Of a stretch of DNA of 64,000 nucleotides, positions 8,663 to 17,713 are shown one piece after another. Every line of letters starts with the position of its first letter. Position 1 is the first letter of the stretch. The position numbers and the translations under genes are program-made. This DNA is from Microbispora siamensis (GTDB taxonomy: Bacteria > Actinomycetota > Actinomycetes > Streptosporangiales > Streptosporangiaceae): contig NZ_BOOF01000004.1 of the NCBI RefSeq assembly GCF_016863095.1, forward strand, positions 402,502 through 466,501, written 5' to 3'. The notes beneath the pieces were generated by a model. The model made no database searches, was not told where the DNA came from, and was given only the letters and a program-made list of their open reading frames with translations.

Positions 8663-9853
8663 TCACCAGGTGAGCCACAGCTCCTCCGGCCCCCTGTGGA
8701 TGAGCGTGGGGGCCATGACCACCGGCCGGTCCGCCGCGAGCCGCAGCCCGGGCATCCGCCGGGTGAGGATCTCCAGCGTGATCCGCACCTGTTCGCGCGC
8801 GAGTTGCGCCCCCGGACAGGAGTGCACGCCGTGCCCGAAGGCGAGATGGCGCCGGGCGCGCCGGGTGACGTCGAAGTCGCCGGGCCGGTCGTGCCTGGCC
8901 TCGTCCCTGTTGGCGGAGCCGTACGCGACCAGGACGGTGGCGCCTTCGGGCAGGTCGGTGCCCGCGAGCGTCACCGGCCGGGTGGTGACGCGGCGGAACG
9001 CCTGGACGGGGGCGTCGTGCCGGGCGGCCTCCTCGACCGCGTCGGGGATCAGTTCGGGCCGGGCGCACAGCAGCTCCCACTGCTCGCGATGCCGCAGCAG
9101 ATGCAGCACCGCGGTGCAGATCAGGGCCGTCGTGGTCAGGTGACCGGCGATCAGCAGGTTCTGCAGGTTCGACACCAGCTCCGCCCGCTGCTCCCGCGTC
9201 AGCGGCCCGGCGCCCGGCGCGAGCGCCCGGACCATCTCGGTGCACAGGTCGTCGCGGGGGTCCTCCCGCCGGCTCCGCGCGTACTCGTCGATCAGGTGCT
9301 GCAGGGCGACGACCTCGCGGGCCGCGGCGATCCGCCCCTCCTCCCCGACCGGGAGGAAGAACAGCTCCTCGGCGCGGTAGCCGGCCTCCACCGCCAGGGG
9401 GACGTGCTCGGGGTCGAGGCCCAGCAGGCGCCCGATCACCTCCCCGGGCAGCCTCCTGGCGTACGCGCCGATCAACTCGACCGGCGAGGCGAAGGCGTCC
9501 ACGAGTGACTCGGCGCGTTCCCGGATGAACGGCACGACCGCGGCGACCCGGGCGGGTGACAGCCCCCGGACGAGCGGGGCCCGGTAGCGCTGGTGCGCCG
9601 CCCCGTCGGAGGTGACCACGACGGGCGCGCCGCCGACGCCCTTCGCGAGTTCGGCGAGCACGGACGGCTCGGGGACGAAGTCGCCGCGCAGCGCGTTGGC
9701 CGAGGAGAAGACCTCCGGACTTCGCAGCACCTCGCGCACGTCGGCGTCCCTGGCGACCAGCCAGGCGTCCATCTCGGGAAGGAAGGTCAGCCCGGGAGTC
9801 TCGCGGGCCTTCGCGTAGACGGGGTAGGGGTCGCGAAGCAGCGCGTCGGACAT
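8663..9853 (-). CDS. Cytochrome P450
   Basis: A soluble bacterial P450 of about 396 residues. Visible are the I-helix oxygen-binding motif in 'LLIAGHLTTTAL' (AGxxT with His replacing the usual acidic residue), the ExxR pair in 'VEEAARHDAP', and the heme-binding loop 'FGHGVHSCPGAQLAR' with the cysteine ligand. The start at ATG 9853 has a GGGAGG ribosome site; a longer frame to 9991 lacks one. No ferredoxin or reductase gene adjoins it, so it must use redox partners encoded elsewhere. The AGHxT variant (acidic residue lost) is unusual and could alter proton delivery. Substrate unknown. It is divergent from the small gene at 10027. Confidence 0.92.
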   Translation of the reverse strand: MSDALLRDPYPVYAKARETPGLTFLPEMDAWLVARDADVREVLRSPEVFSSANALRGDFVPEPSVLAELAKGVGGAPVVVTSDGAAHQRYRAPLVRGLSPARVAAVVPFIRERAESLVDAFASPVELIGAYARRLPGEVIGRLLGLDPEHVPLAVEAGYRAEELFFLPVGEEGRIAAAREVVALQHLIDEYARSRREDPRDDLCTEMVRALAPGAGPLTREQRAELVSNLQNLLIAGHLTTTALICTAVLHLLRHREQWELLCARPELIPDAVEEAARHDAPVQAFRRVTTRPVTLAGTDLPEGATVLVAYGSANRDEARHDRPGDFDVTRRARRHLAFGHGVHSCPGAQLAREQVRITLEILTRRMPGLRLAADRPVVMAPTLIHRGPEELWLTW

Positions 9854-10026
9854 GCGGGCCTCCCGTGATCGGAATCCGGTTCCTCCCGCCATACTGATCG
9901 GCTCCGGCCGGTACGTGAACGGTTCGCGGCGTACGACGCCGGATATCGGCTTCTCGTCGCCGATCTTCGAGTCCGGGCGTGGGATCCGCACCGCGGGGGG
10001 TAAGGACAGACCGGAAGGAGAAGGGC

Positions 10027-10404
10027 ATGCCTGACCCTGCGGAAACGGAGCGGCTGCGCCAGGTCGTGGACGAGGTCTTCCACGACCGCCTCCGCGTGAC
10101 GCGCCGCGACCTCTACTCCGCCGCCGCCGCGGACATCCACGTGCCGGCCGAGACCCTCGCCCTCCTGAACGAGATCGCCGAGGGCTCCTACAGCCGGCGG
10201 GAGATGCTGGAGGCGATCGAGGGGGCCGTACGGGACCGGGACGAGGCGGAGCGGGAGGCGCGGCGACCGGAGCAGATCACCGCGCTGGAGGACACGCCCG
10301 AGGCCGAGCATGCCATCGCCGACGACACCACGTTGAACGCGCTGATCCAGGAGTCCTCCGGCCCTCCGCCGGACGCGCCGCGGTTCCGGGAGCCGGGCGA
10401 GTGA
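10027..10404 (+). CDS. Small acidic hypothetical protein
   Basis: 125 residues, acidic and helical, with 'LRQVVDEVFHDRLRVTRRDL' at the start and a Pro/Glu-rich tail. There is no signal peptide, Cys or recognisable catalytic motif. The ATG at 10027 has a strong GGAAGGAG ribosome site, supporting it as a real gene. It is followed within 50 bases by a membrane protein gene on the same strand and may share a stress-type transcription unit with it. Confidence 0.65.
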   Translation: MPDPAETERLRQVVDEVFHDRLRVTRRDLYSAAAADIHVPAETLALLNEIAEGSYSRREMLEAIEGAVRDRDEAEREARRPEQITALEDTPEAEHAIADDTTLNALIQESSGPPPDAPRFREPGE

Positions 10405-10453
10405 GACGCCCCTGCGCACGAGAAGGCGCACGAGAAAGAGGAGGGGTGACGCG

Positions 10454-11038
10454 ATGCGATCTGGCCCGGTGACGATGCGGGTGCGGCGCTACCTGCCCGA
10501 CGGCAATCCGTTACGGCGCCGAACCGACCGCGTCGAGTCCGCGGTCGTGCTGACCTTCCTGATCCTGGCCGTGCTGAGCCTGGTCGCGGCGTTCGCCGTG
10601 GGCGCCGCCGTCTACCGCGGCGGCGTGGCCGAGGAGCGTTCCGGGCGGTGGGTGACGGCCACCGTCACGCGCGACGCGCCGGCGGCCACCTGGGTCGCGG
10701 TGGAGGGCACGGCCGCGCGGCTGCGCACGGGTGTCGCCTGGACGGCCCCGGACGGCCGTACGGTCACCGGGCAGGCGCCGGTCCCCTCGGCGGCCAAGGC
10801 CGGCACGCCCGTGCGGATCTGGCTGGACCGCGACGGCCGGCCGGGCGACGGCCCGCGGAGCCGGATCGACACGGTCGCCGACGGCGTCGCGTCCGGAACG
10901 GCCACGGCGGCGCTGTCGCTGACGGCCCTGCTGGCGTGCCTCGCTCTCGTCCGCCGCCGTCTCGACCACCACAGGTACGCCGCCTGGGACGCGGGATGGC
11001 TCGCGATGAACCGGCGGCGCAAGCCCGAGGACGCGTGA
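10454..11038 (+). CDS. Rv1733c-like membrane protein
   Basis: 194 residues with two membrane segments: 'VVLTFLILAVLSLVAAFAVG' near residues 30-55 and 'TATAALSLTALLACLALV' near 155-172. Between them is an extracytoplasmic domain with 'WVTATVTRDAP' and the characteristic 'VRIWLDRDGRPGDGP' segment. This layout matches the Rv1733c-like actinobacterial family, whose mycobacterial namesake belongs to the dormancy regulon; biochemical function is unknown. GAGGAGGGG precedes ATG 10454. The next gene starts 22 bases downstream on the same strand. Confidence 0.78.
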   Translation: MRSGPVTMRVRRYLPDGNPLRRRTDRVESAVVLTFLILAVLSLVAAFAVGAAVYRGGVAEERSGRWVTATVTRDAPAATWVAVEGTAARLRTGVAWTAPDGRTVTGQAPVPSAAKAGTPVRIWLDRDGRPGDGPRSRIDTVADGVASGTATAALSLTALLACLALVRRRLDHHRYAAWDAGWLAMNRRRKPEDA

Positions 11039-11060
11039 GCAGACACACAGGAGGCGCGTC

Positions 11061-11336
11061 GTGCTGACAGTCACCGACCACGCCGTTCAGGCGATCCGCG
11101 ATCTGATGGTGGGGGAGTACCTCCCCGAGGAGGCGGGCCTGCGCATCGCGGCCAAGCCGGGGGAGCCCGCCTCGCTGGAGCTCTCGCTGGTGAGCGCGCC
11201 CTTCTCGGGCGATGAGGTGATCAAGAGGGCGGACGTGCGCGTCTTCCTCGACGCGCAGGTCGCCCAGGCCGTCGGCGGCAAGACACTGGACGCCGAGACC
11301 GGTCCCGGCGGCCGCCCGACCTTCCGTCTCACCTGA
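11061..11336 (+). CDS. HesB/IscA-fold protein lacking the cluster-binding cysteines
   Basis: 91 residues with the A-type iron-sulfur carrier fold pattern: 'LTVTDHAVQAIRDLM', 'GLRIAAKPG', and a final strand-rich 'DAETGPGGRPTFRLT'. The three cysteines that bind iron-sulfur clusters in IscA/ErpA are all absent, and the protein contains no cysteine. It therefore cannot act as a standard cluster carrier and may be a structural or regulatory relative. AGGAGG lies 6 bases before the GTG. Its stop is 3 bases from the stop of the convergent gene. Confidence 0.75.
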   Translation: MLTVTDHAVQAIRDLMVGEYLPEEAGLRIAAKPGEPASLELSLVSAPFSGDEVIKRADVRVFLDAQVAQAVGGKTLDAETGPGGRPTFRLT

Positions 11337-11339
11337 GAA

Positions 11340-11642
11340 TCACTGGTCGCCCTCGTCCTCCTCGTCGCCGGGCGGCAGGCCGGTGCCCGCCACCGTGTCG
11401 GCGAGCTGGTCGTCGTCGAGCTCTCCGGTCGGCGGCTGCCCGAACGTTCCTCCTCCGGACGCGCCGCCGCCCGAGATTCCCTTGCCGCCGACGATGCCTG
11501 CCGCGTCCTGGTCCGCCTGCTCCACCGATCCCTGCCGGGTGGCCCGGATGCCCGGCGTCCGGTTCTTGAACCGCGGATCGTCCTGCGCGTTGGTCGCCAG
11601 CTCCTCGGCGAGCTGCTTCGGATTCATCTTCTTCTCGTCCAT
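11340..11642 (-). CDS. Small hydrophilic hypothetical protein
   Basis: About 100 residues, hydrophilic and probably disordered in the second half, with a Gly-rich stretch ('GGGASGGGTFGQPP') and a very acidic C-terminus ('GDEEDEGDQ'). No domain recognised. ATG 11642 is the chosen start; ATG 11627 is an alternative with a purine-rich stretch upstream. It lies between the HesB-like gene and the end of the large synthetase gene. Confidence 0.55.
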   Translation of the reverse strand: MDEKKMNPKQLAEELATNAQDDPRFKNRTPGIRATRQGSVEQADQDAAGIVGGKGISGGGASGGGTFGQPPTGELDDDQLADTVAGTGLPPGDEEDEGDQ

Positions 11643-11683
11643 ACGGGCCGCCGTACCCGGCGGCCCGTATGCCATTCACATGT

Positions 11684-14600
11684 TCACAGCTCGGATGGCA
11701 CCCGCTGCGCCGGAACGCTCGCCTCCTGGCGGCTGCGCAGCGCCTCCAGGCCGACCAGGTCGTCGGGCTCGGCGTCCGGGGTCTCCTGGTCGAACCTCGC
11801 CAGGGCCGGGTGACGCAGGGCCAGCGTGATCGTGAGCGCGATGGCCAGGCCGCACACGACGTACAGCAGGCCGATGCCGCGGCCCCCGCCGACCCCGATC
11901 ACCCTGCCGACCGTGCCGGCCAGCGGGCCGTCGGGCCGCATCAGCGGCTCGAAGACCAGCCCCACGAGCCAGGCCTGTACGGCCAGGCCGACCGGCTGGG
12001 TCGACAGCGCGAGCATCCGGTTGATCGCGATGACGCGGGCGTGGTAGCGCTGGGGCACCTTCGAGTGGATGATCGTCAGCCAGATGCCGTCGCTGATCGT
12101 CATCATCAGCGACATGCCGAAGGCCCCGACCGTGATGAGGACGAGCGACGGGCGCAGACCGGCGATCGCGCAGAAGATCCCCAGCACACCGGCGGCCGAC
12201 AGCATGCCGAACATCCGGCGGTCGCGCGGGCCGCCCCACAGCGTGATGATCAGGCCGCCGCAGACCGCCCCGATCCCGGCGAGCAGCGCCACCCGCCCGG
12301 TGTCGGCCAGCTCCCCGACCGACAGCACCAGCGGCGAGATCATGATGAACCCGGTGAACAGGAAGAAGTTCACGATGAACATCGTGAAGGCCATGGCCCG
12401 CAAGCCCCGCCGCCGCAGCAGGTAGCGGAAGCCGTTGCGGATCTCGGCGGAGACCGTCTCGCGGCGCCGCCAGGCCATCGTGGCCGGGAAGCGCACGAGC
12501 AGGGTCACGGCGAACGCGATCGCGTAGCAGACCACGTTGGCGGTCAGGATGCCCTCGATGCCGATCAACGCGAGCACGGCGACGGAGAACAGCGGGACCA
12601 TGAGCTGGGCCACGGCGTTGCCGAGCTGGACGACGCCGCCGACGTGGTGCAGGTAGTGCTTGGGCGCGAGCTGCGGACCGGCCGACTGCCAGGCCACCCG
12701 TTGCAGGGTCACCGATATCGACAGCACCACCAGCAGGCCGTACAGCACGGGCATGCTCAGCACGTCGCCCGCCATCAGCGCGAGCAGCGCGGCCTGCACG
12801 GCCAGCGACATGCCGTCGGCCGCCAGCATCGCCCGCTTGCGGTCGTACCGGTCGACGAGCGCGCCGATCAGCGGCGCGAGGACGAGCCCCGGCACCAGCC
12901 CGATGATGGCGAATAGCCCGAACTGCACCAGCGAGCCGCTCTTCAGGTACGCCCAGATCGGTACGGCGAACTCGGTCATCACGGCGCCGATCATGGAGAC
13001 GATCTGACCCGTCGCCACCGTGAAGAACCGGCCGAGACTGGGCTGCGGCCCGGAGACGTCGGCCCGCCGGTCGGTGGACAGCGCCTGCCGCCACCACGTC
13101 GCCGGGTCGTCGGGCGGGCGCGGCCGCCACTCCCCGGGACTTTCGACGGCGGCGTGGGTGCTCGTGACGATCGCGGCCAGCTCCTCGGTGCGGTATCGGA
13201 GGAAGTAGTGGCCGGCCTCGGCCATCACGACCAGCGCCGTGGTCTCCGAGACGCAGTGCCAGTCGCGGTAGCGCTCCTGGTAGAAGTCGGTCAGCGCGTC
13301 GCGGTCGCCGACGATCGAGATCACCGGGGCGCGCAGCTGCGGGCTCTGCCGCTCCACGAGCTCGCTGAAGTAGTCCTCGCCGGCCCGGGCGTCCACGCGC
13401 ATGGTGCGGATGATGTGGTCGACCTGCTCGGGGTCGAGGTCCTGCAGGTCGGCGCCCATCGCGCGGAGCCAGTTGGCGTGCGCGTTGGCGTTGTCCAGCG
13501 CCTTGCTGCGGAAGATCCGGCCGAGCAGGCCGTTGAGGCCCTTGGTGGGGGTGGCGAACGGGAAGCTGCCGCCCATGTAGACGGCCTCGACGCGCCGCCC
13601 GGCCGCCTCAAGCCGCCGCGCGATCTCGGCGGTCAGCGCGCTGCCGACGCAGTGGCCGTACAACGCGACAGGGCCGCGCACGCGGTCGAGCACCTCGTCG
13701 CAGACCCGCTGGGCGGCCTCGTGGAAGCCGATCGTGCTCTCCTCGACGCCCAGCTCATGGCCGGGCAGGGCGACCGCGAACAGCGAGTGGCCGTCCGGGA
13801 GCGCGTCGGCCAGCGGCTGGTAGACCATCGCGCTGGCCCCGCCGTACGGGATGCAGACCAGTGACAGCGTGGGCGCCTTGACCGGCCGGGTGAGCTCGAC
13901 CAGCAGGCCGCGCGGGCCGTCCTCGGCTTCCTCGGGCGCCTGCCGGGCGGCGTCGATCAGCGCGGCCAGCTCCCGTACGGTGCGGTTGGCGATCGCGTCG
14001 AGCACGGTGACCTGGTAGCCGTCGGCGGGCAGCGCCTGGCGCAGCTTGGCGACCATGCGGATGAGCAGCAGCGAGTGGCCGCCGAGCGCGTTGAAGTCGC
14101 TGTCGATCGAGACGGCCTCGATGCCGAGGACCTCCCGCCAGACCCCGGCGACCACGATCTCGGTCTCGGTCGTCGGCTCGGCCAGGTCCTCGCCCACCTT
14201 GACCACCGGATCGGGCAGCGCCTTGCGGTCCACCTTGCCGTTGGCGTTGAGCGGGATGGTCTCCAGCGGCACGAACACCGACGGGACCATGTAGTCCGGC
14301 AGCCGTTCCGCGCAGTGGTCCGCGAGCTCGGATAACTCGGGACCTGTGGGGACGTAGTAGGCGACGAGCCGCTTGTCCTCGGACGTGAACGCGTGCACGG
14401 TGACGACCGCGTCGCGCACACCGGGGTGGTCGAGGACGGCCGCCCGCACCTCGTCCAGCTCGATGCGGTAGCCGCGGATCTTCACCTGGTCGTCGAACCG
14501 GCCGAGGAAGGCCACGTTCCCGTCGCGGGTCCAGGCCACCCGGTCGCCGGTGCGGTACATCCGGCCACCCCCGTCCCCGGAAAGAGGGGTGTACGGATCC

Positions 14601-17194
14601 GGCAGGAACCGCTCCTCGGTCAGGTCCGGCCGGTTCATGTAGCCGCGCGTCACGCCCACGCCGCCGACGTACAGCTCGCCCGGCACGCCGACCGGCTGCA
14701 GCCGCCGGTTGGCGTCCAGGACGTACATCCGCATGTTGGGCAGCGGGCGGCCGATCGGGACGACCTCCACGAGCTGGGCGTCCCGCACGGGATAGATGCA
14801 CGTGCCGACCGACGCCTCGGTGGGACCGTACTCGTTGATCAGGCGGCCCGGGCCGAGCATCTCCAGCCACCGGTTGGCCATCGAGCCGGGCAGCGCCTCA
14901 CCCGCCACGACGATCTTCCCGGCGAGCGCGGCGGCCTGCCGGGCGTCGATCTGGTGGCCGAGCACCTCCAGGTGTCCGGGGGTGCACTTGATGAAGCCGT
15001 ACGGCCCGCCCGCCACCAGCAGCGCGCCCAGTTCGCCCATGTCGAAGTCCTGCGGCAGCACGGTGACGCGCCGGCCCGCGACGAGCGGCGCCCACAGGTT
15101 GGGCACCACCAGGTCGAACGCGACCGAGCCGAACAGCGGCGCGCCGCCGTCCCCCTGGGACGCCAGGTCCTCGACGGCCCACCAGACGTGGTTCACCAGC
15201 CCGCGGTGGGTGACCTGCACGCCCTTGGGCTTGCCCGTGGACCCCGACGTGAAGATCACATAGGCCAGCCGGTCGATGTCGTACGGCACATCGGCCGGAT
15301 CGGCGGGCCGGCCGTCGAGCACCCCGCTGTCCACGTCCACGACCTCGGGGCCGTCGAACAGGTGCGCGTAGCCCGCTGAGGTCAGGACCAGCGGGGTCGC
15401 GGCGATCGACAGCATGTCGCGGACGCGCTGCGCGGGGAACTTGGGATCCATCGGCAGGTAGGCCGCGCCCGCCTTCCACACGCCCAGCAGGCAGGCGATC
15501 AGGTCCGGGCTCCGGTCGAGCAGCACGCCCACCGTGTCCTCCGGGCCGATGCCCCGCTCGCGCAGCAGGTGGGCGACCTGGTTGGCGCGGGCGTGCAGCT
15601 CGGCGTACGTGGTCGTGCGGCCCTCGAAGGAGACCGCCACCGCGCCGGAGTCCGCGTGGCGCTCCAGTAGCTCGGGCAGGGCCACGTCCGGGTAGGGCCG
15701 GGCCGAGTCGTTCCAGGCGCCCAGCACCACGTCGCGCTCGGCGTCGGTGAGCAGCTCCAGGTCGGCCAGCGGGGTGTCGGGGGCGGCGGCGATCCGCTCG
15801 GCCAGCGCCCGGTAGTGCCCGGCCATCCGGACGACGGAGTCCGCGTCGAACCGGTCCTTCTGGTAGGTCAGGTAGAGCTCGGGGTCGTCCGTGCCGTTCA
15901 GGTGCACCAGCAGCGCGAGATCGTAGGTGAAGTCGTCGACCTCGTGCTCCCACACCGACGCTTCGAGCCCGGGCCAGCGCCCGCGCTGGTCGCGGAAGAC
16001 GCGCAGCGAGAAGCCGACGGTCGACAGCGAGAAGTTGCGGGCGTCCCGGTCGCTCAGCGCCCCGGCCAGCTCGGAGAACGGCAGGTGGTTGGCGAGCGCC
16101 TCGCCCAGCCTGCGCCGCACCCCGGCCGCCGCCTCCCGGAAGGAGGGGTTGCCCGACAGGTCGGCGCGCAGCGGCAGGGCGTTGACGAAGCAGCCCAGCA
16201 CGGGTTCGAGCTCCACCCGGCGCCGGCCGCCGTCCACCGTGGCGATCGTCAGGTCGCCCTGCCCGGTGTAGCGCGCGAGCAGCATCGAGAAGACGGTGAG
16301 CAGGGCCACGAACGGCGTGGTCCCGGGGCCGCCGGCCTCCCGCAGCGCCCGCAGGACCTCGTCCGGCAGCGTGAACAGGTGGCAGTCGCTCCGGTTGCCC
16401 TCGGTGGCGGCCTGGCCGTCCCGCGCGATGGGAAGCTCCACCGCGCTCGCGCCGTCGAGCCGTTCGCGCCAGTACGCGAGCCGCCGCTCGCGCTGCTCGC
16501 CGGTCAGCTCACGCCGCGACCAGGCCGCGTAGTCGGCGTACTGGAGCGGGGGCGTGCCCACCTCCGGGGGACGGCCCTCGTGGGCGGTCGCGTACACGCT
16601 GGTCAGCTCGTCCACGATGATGCCGACCGACCACCCGTCGCACGCGATGTGGTGGCAGACGAACATCAGCACGTGGTCCTCGTCGGCCAGCCGGACCAGC
16701 GTCGTACGGTGGACCGGCCCGGTCTCCAGGTCGAAGCGTTCGACGGCGGCCCTGCACGTGATCTCGCGGGCCCGCTGCTCCCGCTCGGCCTCCGGCAGGT
16801 CCCGCAGGTCGACGACGTCGAGCGGCGCCGGCCCGGGGTCGAGGACGATCTGCCGGGGCTCGTGCCCGTCGCCCTCGTAGACCGTACGCAGGATCTCGTG
16901 GCGTTCGACCAGGCTGTCCAGGGCGACGGTCAGGGCCCGGGTGTCGAGCGGGCCGGTGAGCCGCAGGCCGATCGTGGCGTTCGGCGCCGGGGCGCCCTCG
17001 GCGAAGCGGGCGCCGAGCCACATCTGGGTCTGCTCGTAGGAGCAGGGGGCGGGTCCCCCGCCGCGCGGAGTGATCACGTTCGCGGCGGCCGCCCTCGCGG
17101 CTCTGGCGGCGAGGAGCCGGCGCAGCGCCTCCTGCCTGCGTGGGGAAAGCGACGCTATTAGAAGCTCGTTGTCAGTCGTCGGCGTTATCGTCAC
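11684..17194 (-). CDS. Nonribosomal peptide synthetase fused to an MFS exporter (C-A-PCP-TE-MFS)
   Basis: 1836 residues from GTG 17194 (AGAGGAGAA upstream). Order: short N-terminal helix ('LIASLSPRRQEALRRLL'); condensation domain about 40-450 with intact HHxxxDG ('HHIACDGWS', about 181); adenylation domain about 540-1010 with 'FTSGSTGKPKG', 'NEYGPTEAS', 'YRTGDR' and 'NGKVDRKAL'; carrier with 'LGGHSLL' near 1040; thioesterase about 1105-1350 with 'YGHCVGS', where Cys replaces the usual nucleophilic Ser, and 'EAGHYF' for the His; then a 12-segment MFS exporter about 1385-1836. Hand reading of the specificity pocket gives D-L-P-K-V-A-E-V-G-K, closest in memory to Asn/Asp codes. One complete module plus its own exporter implies a small product released and exported by the same polypeptide. 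C-A-PCP-TE proteins fused to MFS domains are known from actinomycetes but their products are largely uncharacterised. Divergent from the tailoring genes at 17714. Confidence 0.93.
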   Translation of the reverse strand: MTITPTTDNELLIASLSPRRQEALRRLLAARAARAAAANVITPRGGGPAPCSYEQTQMWLGARFAEGAPAPNATIGLRLTGPLDTRALTVALDSLVERHEILRTVYEGDGHEPRQIVLDPGPAPLDVVDLRDLPEAEREQRAREITCRAAVERFDLETGPVHRTTLVRLADEDHVLMFVCHHIACDGWSVGIIVDELTSVYATAHEGRPPEVGTPPLQYADYAAWSRRELTGEQRERRLAYWRERLDGASAVELPIARDGQAATEGNRSDCHLFTLPDEVLRALREAGGPGTTPFVALLTVFSMLLARYTGQGDLTIATVDGGRRRVELEPVLGCFVNALPLRADLSGNPSFREAAAGVRRRLGEALANHLPFSELAGALSDRDARNFSLSTVGFSLRVFRDQRGRWPGLEASVWEHEVDDFTYDLALLVHLNGTDDPELYLTYQKDRFDADSVVRMAGHYRALAERIAAAPDTPLADLELLTDAERDVVLGAWNDSARPYPDVALPELLERHADSGAVAVSFEGRTTTYAELHARANQVAHLLRERGIGPEDTVGVLLDRSPDLIACLLGVWKAGAAYLPMDPKFPAQRVRDMLSIAATPLVLTSAGYAHLFDGPEVVDVDSGVLDGRPADPADVPYDIDRLAYVIFTSGSTGKPKGVQVTHRGLVNHVWWAVEDLASQGDGGAPLFGSVAFDLVVPNLWAPLVAGRRVTVLPQDFDMGELGALLVAGGPYGFIKCTPGHLEVLGHQIDARQAAALAGKIVVAGEALPGSMANRWLEMLGPGRLINEYGPTEASVGTCIYPVRDAQLVEVVPIGRPLPNMRMYVLDANRRLQPVGVPGELYVGGVGVTRGYMNRPDLTEERFLPDPYTPLSGDGGGRMYRTGDRVAWTRDGNVAFLGRFDDQVKIRGYRIELDEVRAAVLDHPGVRDAVVTVHAFTSEDKRLVAYYVPTGPELSELADHCAERLPDYMVPSVFVPLETIPLNANGKVDRKALPDPVVKVGEDLAEPTTETEIVVAGVWREVLGIEAVSIDSDFNALGGHSLLLIRMVAKLRQALPADGYQVTVLDAIANRTVRELAALIDAARQAPEEAEDGPRGLLVELTRPVKAPTLSLVCIPYGGASAMVYQPLADALPDGHSLFAVALPGHELGVEESTIGFHEAAQRVCDEVLDRVRGPVALYGHCVGSALTAEIARRLEAAGRRVEAVYMGGSFPFATPTKGLNGLLGRIFRSKALDNANAHANWLRAMGADLQDLDPEQVDHIIRTMRVDARAGEDYFSELVERQSPQLRAPVISIVGDRDALTDFYQERYRDWHCVSETTALVVMAEAGHYFLRYRTEELAAIVTSTHAAVESPGEWRPRPPDDPATWWRQALSTDRRADVSGPQPSLGRFFTVATGQIVSMIGAVMTEFAVPIWAYLKSGSLVQFGLFAIIGLVPGLVLAPLIGALVDRYDRKRAMLAADGMSLAVQAALLALMAGDVLSMPVLYGLLVVLSISVTLQRVAWQSAGPQLAPKHYLHHVGGVVQLGNAVAQLMVPLFSVAVLALIGIEGILTANVVCYAIAFAVTLLVRFPATMAWRRRETVSAEIRNGFRYLLRRRGLRAMAFTMFIVNFFLFTGFIMISPLVLSVGELADTGRVALLAGIGAVCGGLIITLWGGPRDRRMFGMLSAAGVLGIFCAIAGLRPSLVLITVGAFGMSLMMTISDGIWLTIIHSKVPQRYHARVIAINRMLALSTQPVGLAVQAWLVGLVFEPLMRPDGPLAGTVGRVIGVGGGRGIGLLYVVCGLAIALTITLALRHPALARFDQETPDAEPDDLVGLEALRSRQEASVPAQRVPSEL

Positions 17195-17713
17195 CGAGCG
17201 TTCTCCTCTCTGCGCAAACAATGCGCAGGACCAGCTGACCACGCAGAAAAGTGGTTGAACCAGAAAACGCTTGATCGTTGATTCCGCAGGACCTCGCCGC
17301 GTATCTCGCCGCCTATCTCGCCGTGTTCGAGCCGAGATGCATGGGAGCGCTCCCACGAAAGTGATTATTTTACGATACGGGACGCACGCTGGGTGACGCA
17401 AGCCTCACTTTGACCTGCGGTCGAGCGCGAAGAGTATGGGGAAATCGACCTTCCGTCATCGCCTGGGGGTGGCGAAACATGAGTGGTCGTCGGCATTGCC
17501 GGCGGACACAGGCGTATGTCGGATAATTTGACTGGCGACGTCGGGATAAACCGGATGAAACATGTTTCTTGCGCGTGACCCGATTCGGGTTCTATGTTGG
17601 CCGCCGGAATCTCTTTCCGCAGGGGCGCCGCCTATTCGAGGGCCCGCCTGCCTCCTTGATTCGACTTTTCCCCGTGCTCGGCCGCGGCCGGATCCCGCGC
17701 AGAAGGAGGACGC
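17195..17713. promoter_or_regulatory. 519-base divergent promoter region of the biosynthetic locus
   Basis: This gap between the synthetase (minus) and dioxygenase (plus) genes is clearly less GC-rich than its surroundings, especially 17365-17400 and 17455-17600. It contains the perfect palindrome at 17342-17355 (separate entry). I see no convincing small gene or RNA in it. The promoters of both arms should lie here, but no -35/-10 pair stands out enough to call. Confidence 0.6.
17342..17355. promoter_or_regulatory. Perfect CelR/CebR-type operator palindrome
   Basis: TGGGAGCGCTCCCA is a perfect 14-base palindrome. It is identical to the operator known for the LacI-family regulators CelR (Thermobifida) and CebR (Streptomyces), which release DNA when they bind cello-oligosaccharides. 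It lies 147 bases upstream of the synthetase start and 358 bases upstream of the dioxygenase. No LacI gene is in the window, so the regulator would act from elsewhere. Confidence 0.7.
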
